From Bacteroidota bacterium (GTDB lineage: Bacteria > Bacteroidota > Bacteroidia > Bacteroidales > SZUA-534), in assembly GCA_003250355.1 (NCBI GenBank), contig QKGS01000007.1, positions 1 through 64,000 of the forward strand: DNA of 64,000 bases. Reading direction: 5' to 3'. The translations under genes were made by a program, and so were the position numbers. Positions within the stretch are counted from its first letter, which is position 1; each line of letters opens with the position of its first letter. Below are positions 8,487-17,574 of this stretch, piece by piece. Under the pieces are notes generated by a model that made no database searches, had not been told where the DNA came from, and was given only the letters and a program-made list of their open reading frames with translations.

Positions 8487-11042
8487 ATGCGAAGTTATTT
8501 AAGATTATTTAGAAAAGCAGCCTTGGGGATAGCCCTCGGATTTTCTACGTTTTCGCTATTCGCACAGCCTAACACGACATTTTCTCACGATAGTGTTGTT
8601 CAGGCAGTGAGAGATTTTAGCGGAATGAACTGGAAAATGAAAATGATGCGACCCGGTGAAGGTGTTAATTACGGTTTTCCGCAGATTCCGCCAGAAGACA
8701 TTGAAACTCTTGTTTGGAACAATGCAAAAGTTCCAGGTGATGTGTATACCGACCTTTGGAGAGCAGGAGCAATTGAAGATCCTTACTTTGGACGCAATAG
8801 TATAAAAGCTCAATGGGTTCAACATTATGAGTGGTGGTATTCGCTTCAGTTTCACTATCGTCAGCCAATTAAAGACGAAGTTATTGAAATAGTTTTTGAG
8901 GGTGTTGATTATAGTTGTGAAGTGTGGTTAAATGGTAAGTATTTAGGAAAGCATGAAGGTGCTTTTACTAAGTTTTCGTTCGATGTTACCAATATTATCC
9001 GTACTCATGATTGGGATTGGAGAAAGCAATCGAATATGCTTATGGTAAAACTTGATCCTCCTCCGCAAGTAAATGCTTTAGTAGCAGGAGCAAAAACGCC
9101 ATGGTTTGGTGATTATTGGAGAGATCTTATTCCTTTTGGAATATTCCGTCCTGTGAAGATGGTTACTACCGGTAAAGTTCGTTTCGACGATGTTTACGCT
9201 AATAATAAGATAAACAAAGATGGTTCAGCTGATGTAAATCTTGAGCTTACAGTTGAAAACCGTTCCGATAAAGCTCGTGAAATGACATTTACAGCTTCTC
9301 TTGAAGGGTATAACTTCGATATGGAGAAAAAGGAGGTTGAATTTAAGAAAACTGTTAAACCCGGAATTAGTAAAGTAGTAGAGACTATACATATTGATAA
9401 TCCTCAATTGTGGTGGCCGTGGGATTTAGGTAAGCCTAATTTGTATAAAACTAAGGTTTCAATGAAAGAGGGTGAAAATAATCATGATGTATACGAAACT
9501 ACGTTTGGTATTCGTGAAGTTACTTCACAATGGAATCCGGGTTTTGTAAAAGATGTTGATGTTTCGTTCCCTCGCTCTACATATATTAACGGTAAATTCC
9601 ACTTTATCCGTTCTGCTTGTTGGGGAGGTCCACCGGATATTTTTGTAGGTCGTACATCAGTTGAAGAATACAAAGAGTTAATTCGTTTGGCAAAAGAAGC
9701 TAATATGAATAACATTCGTATTTTCGGATGGCATCCGCCTGAAATACCTGAATTTTATCAGTATTGCGATGAAATGGGTATTACTATTTGGGCCGATATG
9801 ATTCCGCTTGGAACAGGTAATATACCTACCGATCGTGCAGCGTTAGGAAAAATATTCAATACCGCTGTACACGTAACAAAAGAGCGTCGTAATCACCCGT
9901 CGTTTATTCAAACCGAAGGTGGAGAAGAAATGTTACTTCGTACAAGAGATGCTCACTTTGGTCGCTCGTTCCTTGAAGAGTTAGGCGATTCTATTAAGGC
10001 TTATAATAATATTCCTTATGTTGATGATTCGCCAATGAATGACCGTTGTCATGTATCGCAAGAAGCCGGTTATAAGCCAAGAGAAGCTATTCATGCATTA
10101 CGTTATTTTTACGAAATGGGTCGTTGGTTACACGAAGACTGGATTCGTGATTTTACCGATGGATATCCTATTGTACCTGAGTATGCTATTACATCAGTTC
10201 CTTCGGTTGAAAGTTTGAAAAAATTTATACCTGAAGATGAGTTATGGCCTCCTGGATTAAGCTGGGGACACCACTGGGCAGACCTTACTCGTTTGCGTAT
10301 GCAAAATTGGGATGTGTTTGGCGATGAAATGAAAGGTTCGTTAGAGGAATTTGTTAATGCTTCGCAAGATGCTCAGGGTATTATTTTCCAAAATGGGATT
10401 GAGTTCTATCGTCGTCATAAGCCTAGTATGAGTGGTATTGCACTTTGTCACTTTATTACTTACTGGCCCGACATGAAATGGGGTATTGTTGATGCGTACC
10501 AACAACCTAAACGTTCGCATGGATTTGTAAATAAGGCGTATCAGCCATTATTGGTAAACTTCGATTTTACAAAACGTCGTTGGCATAAGGATGAGCCTTT
10601 TGTTGGAGATATATGGATAGTAAACGATTTTTATGAAACATATAATAACTGTAAGGTTTCATTTATTATAAAAGATGATAACGGAAAAGTGTTATCAAAG
10701 AAGTCGTTCGATGTAGCAACAGTTGAAGAAAATAGTGCGAAGAAGTTCTTTTCAGTAGAAGAAAAAGTACTTAAATCGGTTACTAAGAAATTCTATATTG
10801 AACTGGAATTAACAGACAAGGGAGGTAAGGTAATTTCGAAAAATGATTACTTCTTCTTAATAGGCGATCAGGCAGAGGCTACAAAATATTTCAATGAGTG
10901 GCAGGCTAAACGTATTGAAAGAGAGAATAGTAATAACCGTTCTGGATATGGTTCGTACTACCACTTCTTCGATGAGTTAATTGAGGTAGATGGTAAGAAA
11001 TACGAGAGTGATACTCAAAAGCCCAAAGCTTTTGGTTATTAA
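8487..11042 (+). CDS. Secreted GH2 beta-mannosidase-like glycoside hydrolase
   Basis: An 851-residue enzyme with a signal peptide (about residues 1-27, ending SLFAQ). The domain order is GH2 sugar-binding domain (about 60-240; FEGVDYSCEVWLNGKYLG), an immunoglobulin-like domain, a TIM barrel (about 350-660) and a C-terminal beta domain. The barrel has NNIRIFGWHPPEIPEFYQYC. The likely acid/base Glu is in QTEGGEE (Glu480 or 481) and the likely nucleophile is Glu565 in VPEYAITSVPS, where beta-mannosidases have SEYGFQSWPS. Family placement is firm. The sugar is inferred as beta-mannoside or a similar exo substrate. It is divergent from an IclR regulator. Confidence 0.85.
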   Translation: MRSYLRLFRKAALGIALGFSTFSLFAQPNTTFSHDSVVQAVRDFSGMNWKMKMMRPGEGVNYGFPQIPPEDIETLVWNNAKVPGDVYTDLWRAGAIEDPYFGRNSIKAQWVQHYEWWYSLQFHYRQPIKDEVIEIVFEGVDYSCEVWLNGKYLGKHEGAFTKFSFDVTNIIRTHDWDWRKQSNMLMVKLDPPPQVNALVAGAKTPWFGDYWRDLIPFGIFRPVKMVTTGKVRFDDVYANNKINKDGSADVNLELTVENRSDKAREMTFTASLEGYNFDMEKKEVEFKKTVKPGISKVVETIHIDNPQLWWPWDLGKPNLYKTKVSMKEGENNHDVYETTFGIREVTSQWNPGFVKDVDVSFPRSTYINGKFHFIRSACWGGPPDIFVGRTSVEEYKELIRLAKEANMNNIRIFGWHPPEIPEFYQYCDEMGITIWADMIPLGTGNIPTDRAALGKIFNTAVHVTKERRNHPSFIQTEGGEEMLLRTRDAHFGRSFLEELGDSIKAYNNIPYVDDSPMNDRCHVSQEAGYKPREAIHALRYFYEMGRWLHEDWIRDFTDGYPIVPEYAITSVPSVESLKKFIPEDELWPPGLSWGHHWADLTRLRMQNWDVFGDEMKGSLEEFVNASQDAQGIIFQNGIEFYRRHKPSMSGIALCHFITYWPDMKWGIVDAYQQPKRSHGFVNKAYQPLLVNFDFTKRRWHKDEPFVGDIWIVNDFYETYNNCKVSFIIKDDNGKVLSKKSFDVATVEENSAKKFFSVEEKVLKSVTKKFYIELELTDKGGKVISKNDYFFLIGDQAEATKYFNEWQAKRIERENSNNRSGYGSYYHFFDELIEVDGKKYESDTQKPKAFGY

Positions 11043-11064
11043 TCGAGTATGTAGTTTTAGGTTT

Positions 11065-11099
11065 ACGGTAGGCTGTATTTTTATTATATAGTCTACCGT
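11065..11099 (+). terminator. Stem-loop after the GH2 gene
   Basis: ACGGTAGGCT (11065-11074) pairs with AGTCTACCGT (11090-11099) across a T-rich loop. No long T run follows, so it may be a weak terminator or an mRNA-stabilising hairpin. Confidence 0.5.
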
Positions 11100-11205
11100 T
11101 TACTGTACTAAACATATTATAGTTTTGAATTGTAATAGGAGCTTTTCAATATTTGGTTTTGCTTTAATCAAGTAAAAAATATATCTAATTATTTAATAAC
11201 AACCC

Positions 11206-11239
11206 GGTATCATGATGTTTAATAATTAATCATGATGCC
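11206..11239. promoter_or_regulatory. Inverted repeat just upstream of the binding-protein homologue
   Basis: GGTATCATGAT (11206-11216) and ATCATGATGCC (11229-11239) form 11-bp arms with one mismatch. Each arm contains the 8-bp palindrome ATCATGAT. The right arm ends 15 bases before the ATG at 11255. It may be an operator or a translational hairpin. Confidence 0.5.
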
Positions 11240-11254
11240 AATTTATGTACACAA

Positions 11255-12394
11255 ATGAGTCAGGAAAGAATACATTTAAAAGGAATTACTTGGGATCACA
11301 GTCGTGGTTTTACTTCTATTGTAGCTGCTTCGCAGCGTTTCCACGAACTTAACCCAAATGTAGAAATTACTTGGGAAAAACGTTCACTTCAGGCATTTGC
11401 CGACGAGCCTATCAATGAGTTGGCAAAGCGTTATGACTTGTTAATTATAGACCACCCATGGGCAGGTTTTGCTGCGCGTACAGGTGTTATAGTAAAGCTT
11501 AGCGATTATATTTCGGAAGAGTTTTTACAAGATCAGGCAAACAACAGTGTGGGTAAATCGCACATAAGCTACTGTTTCGATGGTTATCAAAGTGCTTTGG
11601 CTATTGATGCAGCTACTCCGGTTGCAGCAAGTCGTCCTGACCTTATTTCTGATTTGCCGAAAACATGGGACGAACTTGTTGAATTTGCCAAAGGTGGTAA
11701 GGTTGCAATACCTGGTATACCTCAGGATACCCTAATGAGTTTCTATATGGTATGTTGTAATTTAGGTGAAGATGTTGCTTCAACTAAAGAGTATTTTATA
11801 TCAAAAGAAATAGGTTTAAAAGGTTTAGAATTGCTTCGTAATTTAGGACAGTATATCGATAAGGAGTGTTACGACTTTAATCCAATTAAAGTATATGAAG
11901 CTATGACACGTGGCGATAAATATGCATATTCACCATTTGCTTACGGCTATACAAACTATTCACGTAAAGGATATGCACGCAAGTTTCTTAAATTCCACGA
12001 TATGGTTGAACTTAACGGAGAGAAGTTAATTACAACATTAGGAGGTACAGGTCTTGCTATTTCAGCAGATTGTAAGCATAAAGAGATAGCAGCAAAATTT
12101 GCTGAATATACTGCTTCACCAGCAACTCAAAAGTCAGTGTTTTTTGATAATGGAGGTCAGCCGGGACACCGTCAGGCATGGTTAGATACTCATACAAACT
12201 ACATGACAACCGACTATTTTAAAGATACACTACCTGCTTTAGATAGAGCGTTTTTACGTCCTCGTTATCATGGTCATATGTTCTTTCAAGATAACTCAGG
12301 AGCCCCTATTCGTGAGTATATGATGAATGGCGGTAATCCTCAAAAGGTTCTTGATAAGTTGAATGAACTATACAAAAAATCATTAGAATTATAA
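11255..12394 (+). CDS. Solute-binding-protein homologue without signal peptide
   Basis: A 379-residue protein of the family 1 extracellular solute-binding fold (ABC transporter sugar/oligosaccharide binding type). Family-like features are the LKGITWDHSRGFTSI start, YDLLIIDHPWAGFA, and FAEYTASPATQKSVFFDNGG near residues 285-304. There is no signal peptide or lipobox: the mature-like sequence begins directly after MSQERIH. No ABC permease or ATPase gene is nearby. It sits before two CoA-transferase genes, so it may act in the cytoplasm as a ligand sensor or substrate carrier. The function is unknown and the cytoplasmic location is inferred. Confidence 0.8.
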   Translation: MSQERIHLKGITWDHSRGFTSIVAASQRFHELNPNVEITWEKRSLQAFADEPINELAKRYDLLIIDHPWAGFAARTGVIVKLSDYISEEFLQDQANNSVGKSHISYCFDGYQSALAIDAATPVAASRPDLISDLPKTWDELVEFAKGGKVAIPGIPQDTLMSFYMVCCNLGEDVASTKEYFISKEIGLKGLELLRNLGQYIDKECYDFNPIKVYEAMTRGDKYAYSPFAYGYTNYSRKGYARKFLKFHDMVELNGEKLITTLGGTGLAISADCKHKEIAAKFAEYTASPATQKSVFFDNGGQPGHRQAWLDTHTNYMTTDYFKDTLPALDRAFLRPRYHGHMFFQDNSGAPIREYMMNGGNPQKVLDKLNELYKKSLEL

Positions 12395-12400
12395 ATAACT

Positions 12401-12505
12401 AGTCCTTGGTCTTCAGTCCTCAGTCTTCAGTTTGCAGCCCGTTATTTGTAGGGGATAACTGTATAATTGAGACTGCCGACTGCTGACTGCCGACTGCTGA
12501 CTATT
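12401..12505. repeat. Spacer of degenerate CAGTC/GACTG words
   Basis: The left half repeats cttcagtc/cctcagtc/cttcag words (12409-12437). The right half repeats gactgccgactgctgactgc (12471-12503). The halves are rough inverted copies of each other and could form a long imperfect hairpin. The same words, in the same opposed arrangement, occur in the next spacer at 13655-13740. Confidence 0.7.
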
Positions 12506-12510
12506 TAATT

Positions 12511-13653
12511 ATGTTACCATTAGAAGGAATAACAGTACTGGAATTTGCACAATTTATGGCAGGTCCATCGGCCGGTTTAAAAATGGCCGACCTTGGTGCA
12601 AGAGTAATAAAGATTGAACGTCCGGGCTCGGGAGAAGCTGGTCGGAAAATTGCGCTCAAAAATATTTATATTGATGAGAGTAGTATGGTATTCCATACTG
12701 CAAATAGGAACAAACAATCATATGCTGCTGACTTAAAAGACCCCAATGACCTTGAAAAGGTTAAAAAGCTTATTGCAAAGGCTGATGTTATGACACATAA
12801 CTTTCGTCCCGGAGTAATGGAAAAAATAGGTCTTGATTATGAAGATGTAAAAAAAATTAATCCTCGTATAATTTATGGCGTTGTATCCGGTTATAGCGCT
12901 GTTGGTCCTTGGGCTACAAAACCGGGGCAAGATCTTCTAATTCAGTCGTTATCGGGTTTTGTTAATTTAACAGGAAACGAATCTGATGGACCAACAGCCA
13001 GCGGTTTGGCAACATCTGATATTTTTACAGGTGTTCACTTGGTTCAAGGAATATTAGCTTCATTAATTAAGCGTAGCAAAACAGGAGTTGGTTCAAAAAT
13101 TGAGGTTAGCCTGCTTGAGTCAACACTTGATATTCAATTCGAAGTTCTTACTACTTATCTTAACGATGGTAATAAACTGCCTCAAAGAGCAAAAAAGGGT
13201 AGTGCTCATGCGTATCTCGATGCACCTTATGGCATATACAAGACAAAAGACAGTCACATTGCAATTGCTCTTACCCCGTTAAATGAATTAGCAAAGGCTA
13301 TAGGTTTAAATTTACCCGATGAGTATAAAAACAAGGATACATGGTTCGGCAAGCGTAATGAAATTATGCAGCTTATATCACCGGTACTTGAAAAGGAAAC
13401 AACAGCACATTGGCTTGGAATATTTGAACCTCTTGATTTTAGATGTAGTGATGTGTTTACATATGAACAGCTATTTAAAACAGAAGGATTTAAAGCCATT
13501 GACATGATGCAGGAAGTTGAAACTACTGATGGGATTACAATGAAAACAACACGTTGTCCAATAAGAATTGATGGTAAAAAAATATTTAATCGAAAATCAG
13601 CTCCTAAGGCCGGTGAAAACAATGCGTTAATAGAGAAAGAATTTAATTTGTAA
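12511..13653 (+). CDS. Class III CoA-transferase (CaiB/BaiF family), first copy
   Basis: A 380-residue enzyme that should move CoA between carboxylic acids. It has the family start LEGITVLEFAQFMAGPSAG, the NRNKQSYAADLKDP segment, THNFRPGVMEKIGLDY, and KPGQDLLIQSLSG, whose Asp141 aligns with the catalytic Asp of formyl-CoA transferase. It is a clear paralogue of the next gene (13750-14904), probably from tandem duplication. Acceptor and donor acids are not visible. The spacers on both sides contain the same inverted word repeats. Confidence 0.9.
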   Translation: MLPLEGITVLEFAQFMAGPSAGLKMADLGARVIKIERPGSGEAGRKIALKNIYIDESSMVFHTANRNKQSYAADLKDPNDLEKVKKLIAKADVMTHNFRPGVMEKIGLDYEDVKKINPRIIYGVVSGYSAVGPWATKPGQDLLIQSLSGFVNLTGNESDGPTASGLATSDIFTGVHLVQGILASLIKRSKTGVGSKIEVSLLESTLDIQFEVLTTYLNDGNKLPQRAKKGSAHAYLDAPYGIYKTKDSHIAIALTPLNELAKAIGLNLPDEYKNKDTWFGKRNEIMQLISPVLEKETTAHWLGIFEPLDFRCSDVFTYEQLFKTEGFKAIDMMQEVETTDGITMKTTRCPIRIDGKKIFNRKSAPKAGENNALIEKEFNL

Positions 13654-13654
13654 T

Positions 13655-13740
13655 TCAGTCAGCAGTCAGTAGTTAATATTAGTATATGTTATAAAAGCTT
13701 ATTGTTTTATAATATTAAGAAATCTGCCGACTGAAGACTT
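13655..13740. repeat. Second spacer with opposed CAGTC/GACTG words
   Basis: cagtcagcagtcagtag lies at the left end and ctgccgactgaagact at the right end. They are imperfect inverted copies that resemble the words at 12401-12505. A short inner hairpin (ataaaa...ttttat) lies between them. Confidence 0.65.
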
Positions 13741-13749
13741 TTTAAATTT

Positions 13750-14904
13750 ATGAAAATGGAAAACAAACCATTAGAAGGAATATTGGTTATTGATTTTAGT
13801 CAATATTTATCAGCACCTTCAGCAAGTTTACGATTAGCTGACCTTGGTGCAAGGGTAATAAAAATTGAAAAGCCTCAAACAGGTGATAATTGCCGGAGTT
13901 TATATTTTTCGAATTTGGTGATGAATGGCGAGTCGTCAATGTTTCATGCTATTAACAGAAATAAACAGAGTTACTGTGCTGATTTAAAAGTTGAAGACGA
14001 CCGGAAGAAAGTATATAAGTTGATTGAAAAGGCTGATGTTGTAATGCACAATTTTCGTCCGGGGGTTGTTGAAAAATTAGGTATTGATTTTGATACCGTA
14101 AAGTCGATAAACCCGGGAATAGTATATGCCGAATTGTCGGGATACGGAAAAGAAGGGGTGTGGAAAAATAAGCCCGGACTCGATTTATTGCTTCAGTCAA
14201 TATCGGGGTTAACACAGCTTAACGGTAACGATGGAGCCGGGCCTGTACCTATAGGTTTGGCTGTTGTCGATATTTTATCGGGAGCACATTTAGCTCAGGG
14301 TATTTTATCGTGTTTGTATCGTAAAGTTACAACAGGTAAAGGTGGTAGAGTTGAAGTGAGTATGCTTGAATCGGCTTTAGAATATCAGTTTGAATCGGTA
14401 ACTTGTTTTCATCGCGATGGAGGCAAACCAACAGTTCGTCCTAAGTCGAATTCAGCTCATGCTTATTTAGGAGCTCCTTATGGAGTGTATCCTACAAAAA
14501 ATGGTCATTTGGCTTTAGCAATGGGTTCAATACCTGTATTGGGCGATTTATTGGGATGTCCTGCGTTGAAAAATTATGAAACTCCACAAAGCTGGTTCGA
14601 TAAGCGCGATGAAATTAAGGATATTCTTGCTAATCATTTGCAAACCAAGAATACTGCCGACTGGCTTGCTGTTCTTGAACCTGCCGATTTTTGGTGTGCT
14701 GAGGTTATGAATTGGAAAACATTGTTTGATAAAGAAGCTTTCAAAATATTGAATATGATTCAGGAAGTGAGTATGAGCGATGGTTACAAATTTAAAACAA
14801 CTCGTTGCCCAATTCAGGTAAATAGTGGTTGGCTAACTTCAGAAATTGGAACTCCTAAGCTTGGAGAACATACAGCTGTAATTCAAAAAGAATTTTCACT
14901 ATAG
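13750..14904 (+). CDS. Class III CoA-transferase (CaiB/BaiF family), second copy
   Basis: A 384-residue paralogue of the preceding gene, sharing the same landmarks: LEGILVIDFSQYLSAPSAS, NRNKQSYCADLK, MHNFRPGVVEKLG and KPGLDLLLQSISGL, with the likely catalytic Asp145. A second in-frame Met two codons later is an alternative start. Two adjacent paralogues may form a heteromer or act on different acids. The gene is followed by a strong terminator at 14908, so the hydratase gene downstream may have its own transcript or depend on readthrough. Confidence 0.9.
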   Translation: MKMENKPLEGILVIDFSQYLSAPSASLRLADLGARVIKIEKPQTGDNCRSLYFSNLVMNGESSMFHAINRNKQSYCADLKVEDDRKKVYKLIEKADVVMHNFRPGVVEKLGIDFDTVKSINPGIVYAELSGYGKEGVWKNKPGLDLLLQSISGLTQLNGNDGAGPVPIGLAVVDILSGAHLAQGILSCLYRKVTTGKGGRVEVSMLESALEYQFESVTCFHRDGGKPTVRPKSNSAHAYLGAPYGVYPTKNGHLALAMGSIPVLGDLLGCPALKNYETPQSWFDKRDEIKDILANHLQTKNTADWLAVLEPADFWCAEVMNWKTLFDKEAFKILNMIQEVSMSDGYKFKTTRCPIQVNSGWLTSEIGTPKLGEHTAVIQKEFSL

Positions 14905-14907
14905 TAT

Positions 14908-14942
14908 AAAAAACGAGAGAAATGAATGTCTCTCGTTTTTTT
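14908..14942 (+). terminator. Intrinsic terminator after the second CoA-transferase
   Basis: AAAAAACGAGAGA (14908-14920) pairs with TCTCTCGTTTTTTT (14929-14942). The T tract is part of the right arm, so the hairpin could work on both strands. Confidence 0.9.
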
Positions 14943-14987
14943 GTACCTAAACAGATATTTACATAAGTTAATATAACAGTAATAAAA

Positions 14988-15770
14988 ATGGAAGAATTAT
15001 CATCATTAATATTAACCAAGATAGATGGCAGCAAGGCTACAATTAGTCTGAATAGACCAAAAGCAAACAGTTATTACAAAGATTTTTTACAGTATTTGGC
15101 CGATCAAATTAATCAAGTGAGTGCTAACAGTAAGGTGAAAGTAATACTACTGAATAGTACTTCAGAGAAATTCTTTTGCGCAGGTGCCGACATAAAAATA
15201 TTTGCATCGAATACAACCGAGCAAAATGCTGAAATGGTTGTGGCTGCACGAAATGTTACTTCGGCTATGGTTAATAGTGAAAAAATAATTATAGCTGCTA
15301 TTAGTGGTCATATATTAGGTGGCGGACTTGAAATGGCTATGGCTTGCGACATACGTTTAGCTGCCGAAGGCGATTATTTGGTAGGATTACCCGAAGTAAA
15401 GCTTGGTTTAATGCCCGGCAATGGTGGAACTCCTCGTATGATTGACTTATTGGGTGCAAGTCGTGCTATGGAATTGCTTGTAACAGGTAATAATATCACT
15501 CCACAAAAAGCCTATGAATTTGGACTTTTTAACCAATTGTTCAAAGCTAATGAATTTGAAGCTAAGGTTGAAGAGTACGTAACCAATTTAGCAAATGGGG
15601 CAGGAGAAGCTATGGCTGCAATTAAAAAATATGTGCAAAACCATAAAGGTATGGATAAAGACCGAGCTTTAGATTATGAAACAGAATGTGTTCAAGCTTT
15701 ATACGATACCCACGATGCTAAGGAAGGTTTTTTAGCATTTGTTGAAAAACGTGAACCAAAATATTTGTAG
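14988..15770 (+). CDS. Enoyl-CoA hydratase/isomerase family protein
   Basis: A 260-residue crotonase-fold protein. It shows ISLNRPKANSYYKDFLQYLA at the N-terminus, FCAGADIKIF (oxyanion-hole loop 1), ISGHILGGGLEMAMACDIRL (oxyanion-hole loop 2) and PEVKLGLMPGNGGTPR, which holds the usual catalytic Glu region. It should act on a CoA thioester made by the adjacent CoA-transferases. Hydratase, isomerase and hydrolase activities cannot be separated by sequence alone. Terminators lie on both sides (14908, 15841). Confidence 0.9.
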   Translation: MEELSSLILTKIDGSKATISLNRPKANSYYKDFLQYLADQINQVSANSKVKVILLNSTSEKFFCAGADIKIFASNTTEQNAEMVVAARNVTSAMVNSEKIIIAAISGHILGGGLEMAMACDIRLAAEGDYLVGLPEVKLGLMPGNGGTPRMIDLLGASRAMELLVTGNNITPQKAYEFGLFNQLFKANEFEAKVEEYVTNLANGAGEAMAAIKKYVQNHKGMDKDRALDYETECVQALYDTHDAKEGFLAFVEKREPKYL

Positions 15771-15840
15771 TTTTTGATTTCGATATTCTAGAATTTATTA
15801 TGATTTTATAAGTTGAATATTTAGGGTAGAACTTAACATT

Positions 15841-15880
15841 AAACATCAAGTATGATAAAAATCACATTTGATGTTTTTTT
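15841..15880 (+). terminator. Intrinsic terminator after the hydratase gene
   Basis: AAACATCAA (15841-15849) pairs with TTGATGTTT (15868-15876) and is followed by more T. Confidence 0.85.
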
Positions 15881-15897
15881 ATTTTGGCCGATATGTA

Positions 15898-15905
15898 TAT
15901 ATTTG
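15898..15905 (+). promoter_or_regulatory. Candidate -7 element of the aldehyde dehydrogenase gene
   Basis: TATATTTG fits TAnnTTTG. The only TTTG nearby (15883-15886) is too close (11 bases), and the correctly spaced stretch is only T-rich, so the promoter is uncertain. The leader to the start codon would be about 120 bases. Confidence 0.35.
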
Positions 15906-16029
15906 CAACTCGATATATATGAATTGTTATTTAAAATCATTTTAAACAACAGGAGGTTTAAAAGTGTTAAGTATTTATTCATATACAAAAATGTCTTTTG
16001 TATTAAATATTTAACTAAATAATTATAAT

Positions 16030-17487
16030 ATGAGCAGAAATATTCAACACTACAATTGTTACATAAATGGAGAGTGGATAGGTAGTCGGAATCACGAAGT
16101 TATAGAGGTTCAAAACCCGGCCAATAATGAAGTATTTGCAACAGTTACAGCTTGTAATGCGACTGATGTTCAATATGCTCTTGCAAGTTCAGAGAAAGCA
16201 CAGCTTGGCTGGCAGCTTACTCCGGCACATAAAAGAGCCGGTTATATATATGCTATTTGCGAAAAGCTAAAAGAGAAAAAAGAGCATTTTGCAAAGCTGC
16301 TTGTTATGGAGCAGGGGAAAACATACAAAGAGGCACTTGCAGAGGTTGACGATACAATCAGATATATGACTTATGGAGCAGAGGCGGCACGAAGAATACA
16401 GGGAGCAATATTTCCGGCCGATAATGAAGATGAACAGTTGCAGATACATAAGGTTCCTTATGGGGTAACTGTTGCTTTATGTGCATTTAATTATCCATTG
16501 GCACTAATAGGTCGTAAAGTTGGCCCTGCGTTAGCTACCGGCAATACTATTATACTTAAACCTCATGAACTTACACCGGTTACAGCATCGGAATTCTGTA
16601 AACTGGTTCAGGAAGTTGGAGTACCCAATGGGGTTATTAATTTGGTGGCTACAAAGAATGCTCAGGCTGCTTCGTTGCTTGTAGAAAGCCCTATTACCCG
16701 ATTAATAAGTTTAACCGGAAGCACCAATGCCGGCAGAGCTATGTACAAAGCTACGGCAAATAATATTACCGGTCTAATTTTAGAACTAGGTGGTAAAGCA
16801 CCGCTCATAATTTGCGACGATGCCGATATTGATAAGGCAGTAGAATCGGCTGCGGTATCGCGTTTTGCAAACTGCGGACAGGTATGTATCTGTAACGAAA
16901 TGGTAATGGTAGATGAGAAAATTGCCGATGAGTTTACTGAAAAGTTAATCAAGCGTGTTAAGCAAGTTAAGGTTGGCGATCCGTTTGACCCGTTAACTAA
17001 TATGGGGCCAAATGTTAGTACTTTGGGGTTAGAGCGTGTACATAAACTTGTTCAGGAAGATATTGCCAATGGTGCTGAATTATTAGCCGGAGGTAAACGT
17101 CCCGACGGTAGAATGTTTAAAAAAGGTAATTGGTATGAGCCTACTATTTTATACAATGCTAAAAACGACCATGCAACCATGCGCGATGAACTATTTGCGC
17201 CCGTACTGCCAATTATGAAAGTATCGGGGTTTGATGAGGCTATAAGCCTAACCAATAAGCGTGAAGAAGGGTTGTCGGCATATTTGTATACCAATAATTA
17301 TAAACGACAAATGCAGGCAATTAACCTTATGCAGGTAGGAACAATTTTTATAAACAGACCAATAGTAGGTTACGTGCAGGGATACCATACCGGGCATAAA
17401 ACATCGGGTTCGGGAGGTGAAGATGGTATTTTCGGTATAGAGGGATATTTGCAAAAGCGAACTATATATCTCGATTATTCAGCTTAG
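16030..17487 (+). CDS. AldA-like NAD-dependent aldehyde dehydrogenase
   Basis: A 485-residue aldehyde dehydrogenase that oxidises an aldehyde to its acid. [18 protein letters not shown] carries the general-base Glu and [10 protein letters not shown] the catalytic Cys (Cys286). The C-terminal [20 protein letters not shown]...YLQKRTIYL pattern is close to E. coli lactaldehyde/glycolaldehyde dehydrogenase AldA rather than betaine or succinate-semialdehyde types. The acid product could feed the CoA-transferases of the same locus, but this is inference. It appears to have its own leader. Confidence 0.88.
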   Translation: MSRNIQHYNCYINGEWIGSRNHEVIEVQNPANNEVFATVTACNATDVQYALASSEKAQLGWQLTPAHKRAGYIYAICEKLKEKKEHFAKLLVMEQGKTYKEALAEVDDTIRYMTYGAEAARRIQGAIFPADNEDEQLQIHKVPYGVTVALCAFNYPLALIGRKVGPALATGNTIILKPHELTPVTASEFCKLVQEVGVPNGVINLVATKNAQAASLLVESPITRLISLTGSTNAGRAMYKATANNITGLILELGGKAPLIICDDADIDKAVESAAVSRFANCGQVCICNEMVMVDEKIADEFTEKLIKRVKQVKVGDPFDPLTNMGPNVSTLGLERVHKLVQEDIANGAELLAGGKRPDGRMFKKGNWYEPTILYNAKNDHATMRDELFAPVLPIMKVSGFDEAISLTNKREEGLSAYLYTNNYKRQMQAINLMQVGTIFINRPIVGYVQGYHTGHKTSGSGGEDGIFGIEGYLQKRTIYLDYSA

Positions 17488-17513
17488 TAGTTTTCATTAT
17501 CATAATTAACACA

Positions 17514-17570
17514 TTTCAGAGCTTTGTATATATCCTCACCCGGATACTCCCCCCCCCTAAAGCTCTGAAA
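17514..17570. repeat. Perfect 12-bp inverted repeat enclosing a C9 tract
   Basis: TTTCAGAGCTTT (17514-17525) and AAAGCTCTGAAA (17559-17570) are exact inverted copies. Between them is a run of nine C (17549-17557), unusual in this AT-rich DNA. Confidence 0.75.
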
Positions 17571-17574
17571 CCTT

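Noticed and set aside
15964-16014. Sixteen-codon leader ORF starting GTG after AGGAGG, before the aldehyde dehydrogenase
   Set aside because: Bacteroidota rarely depend on such ribosome sites, and the peptide has no attenuator-like run of one amino acid. A chance frame is more likely.
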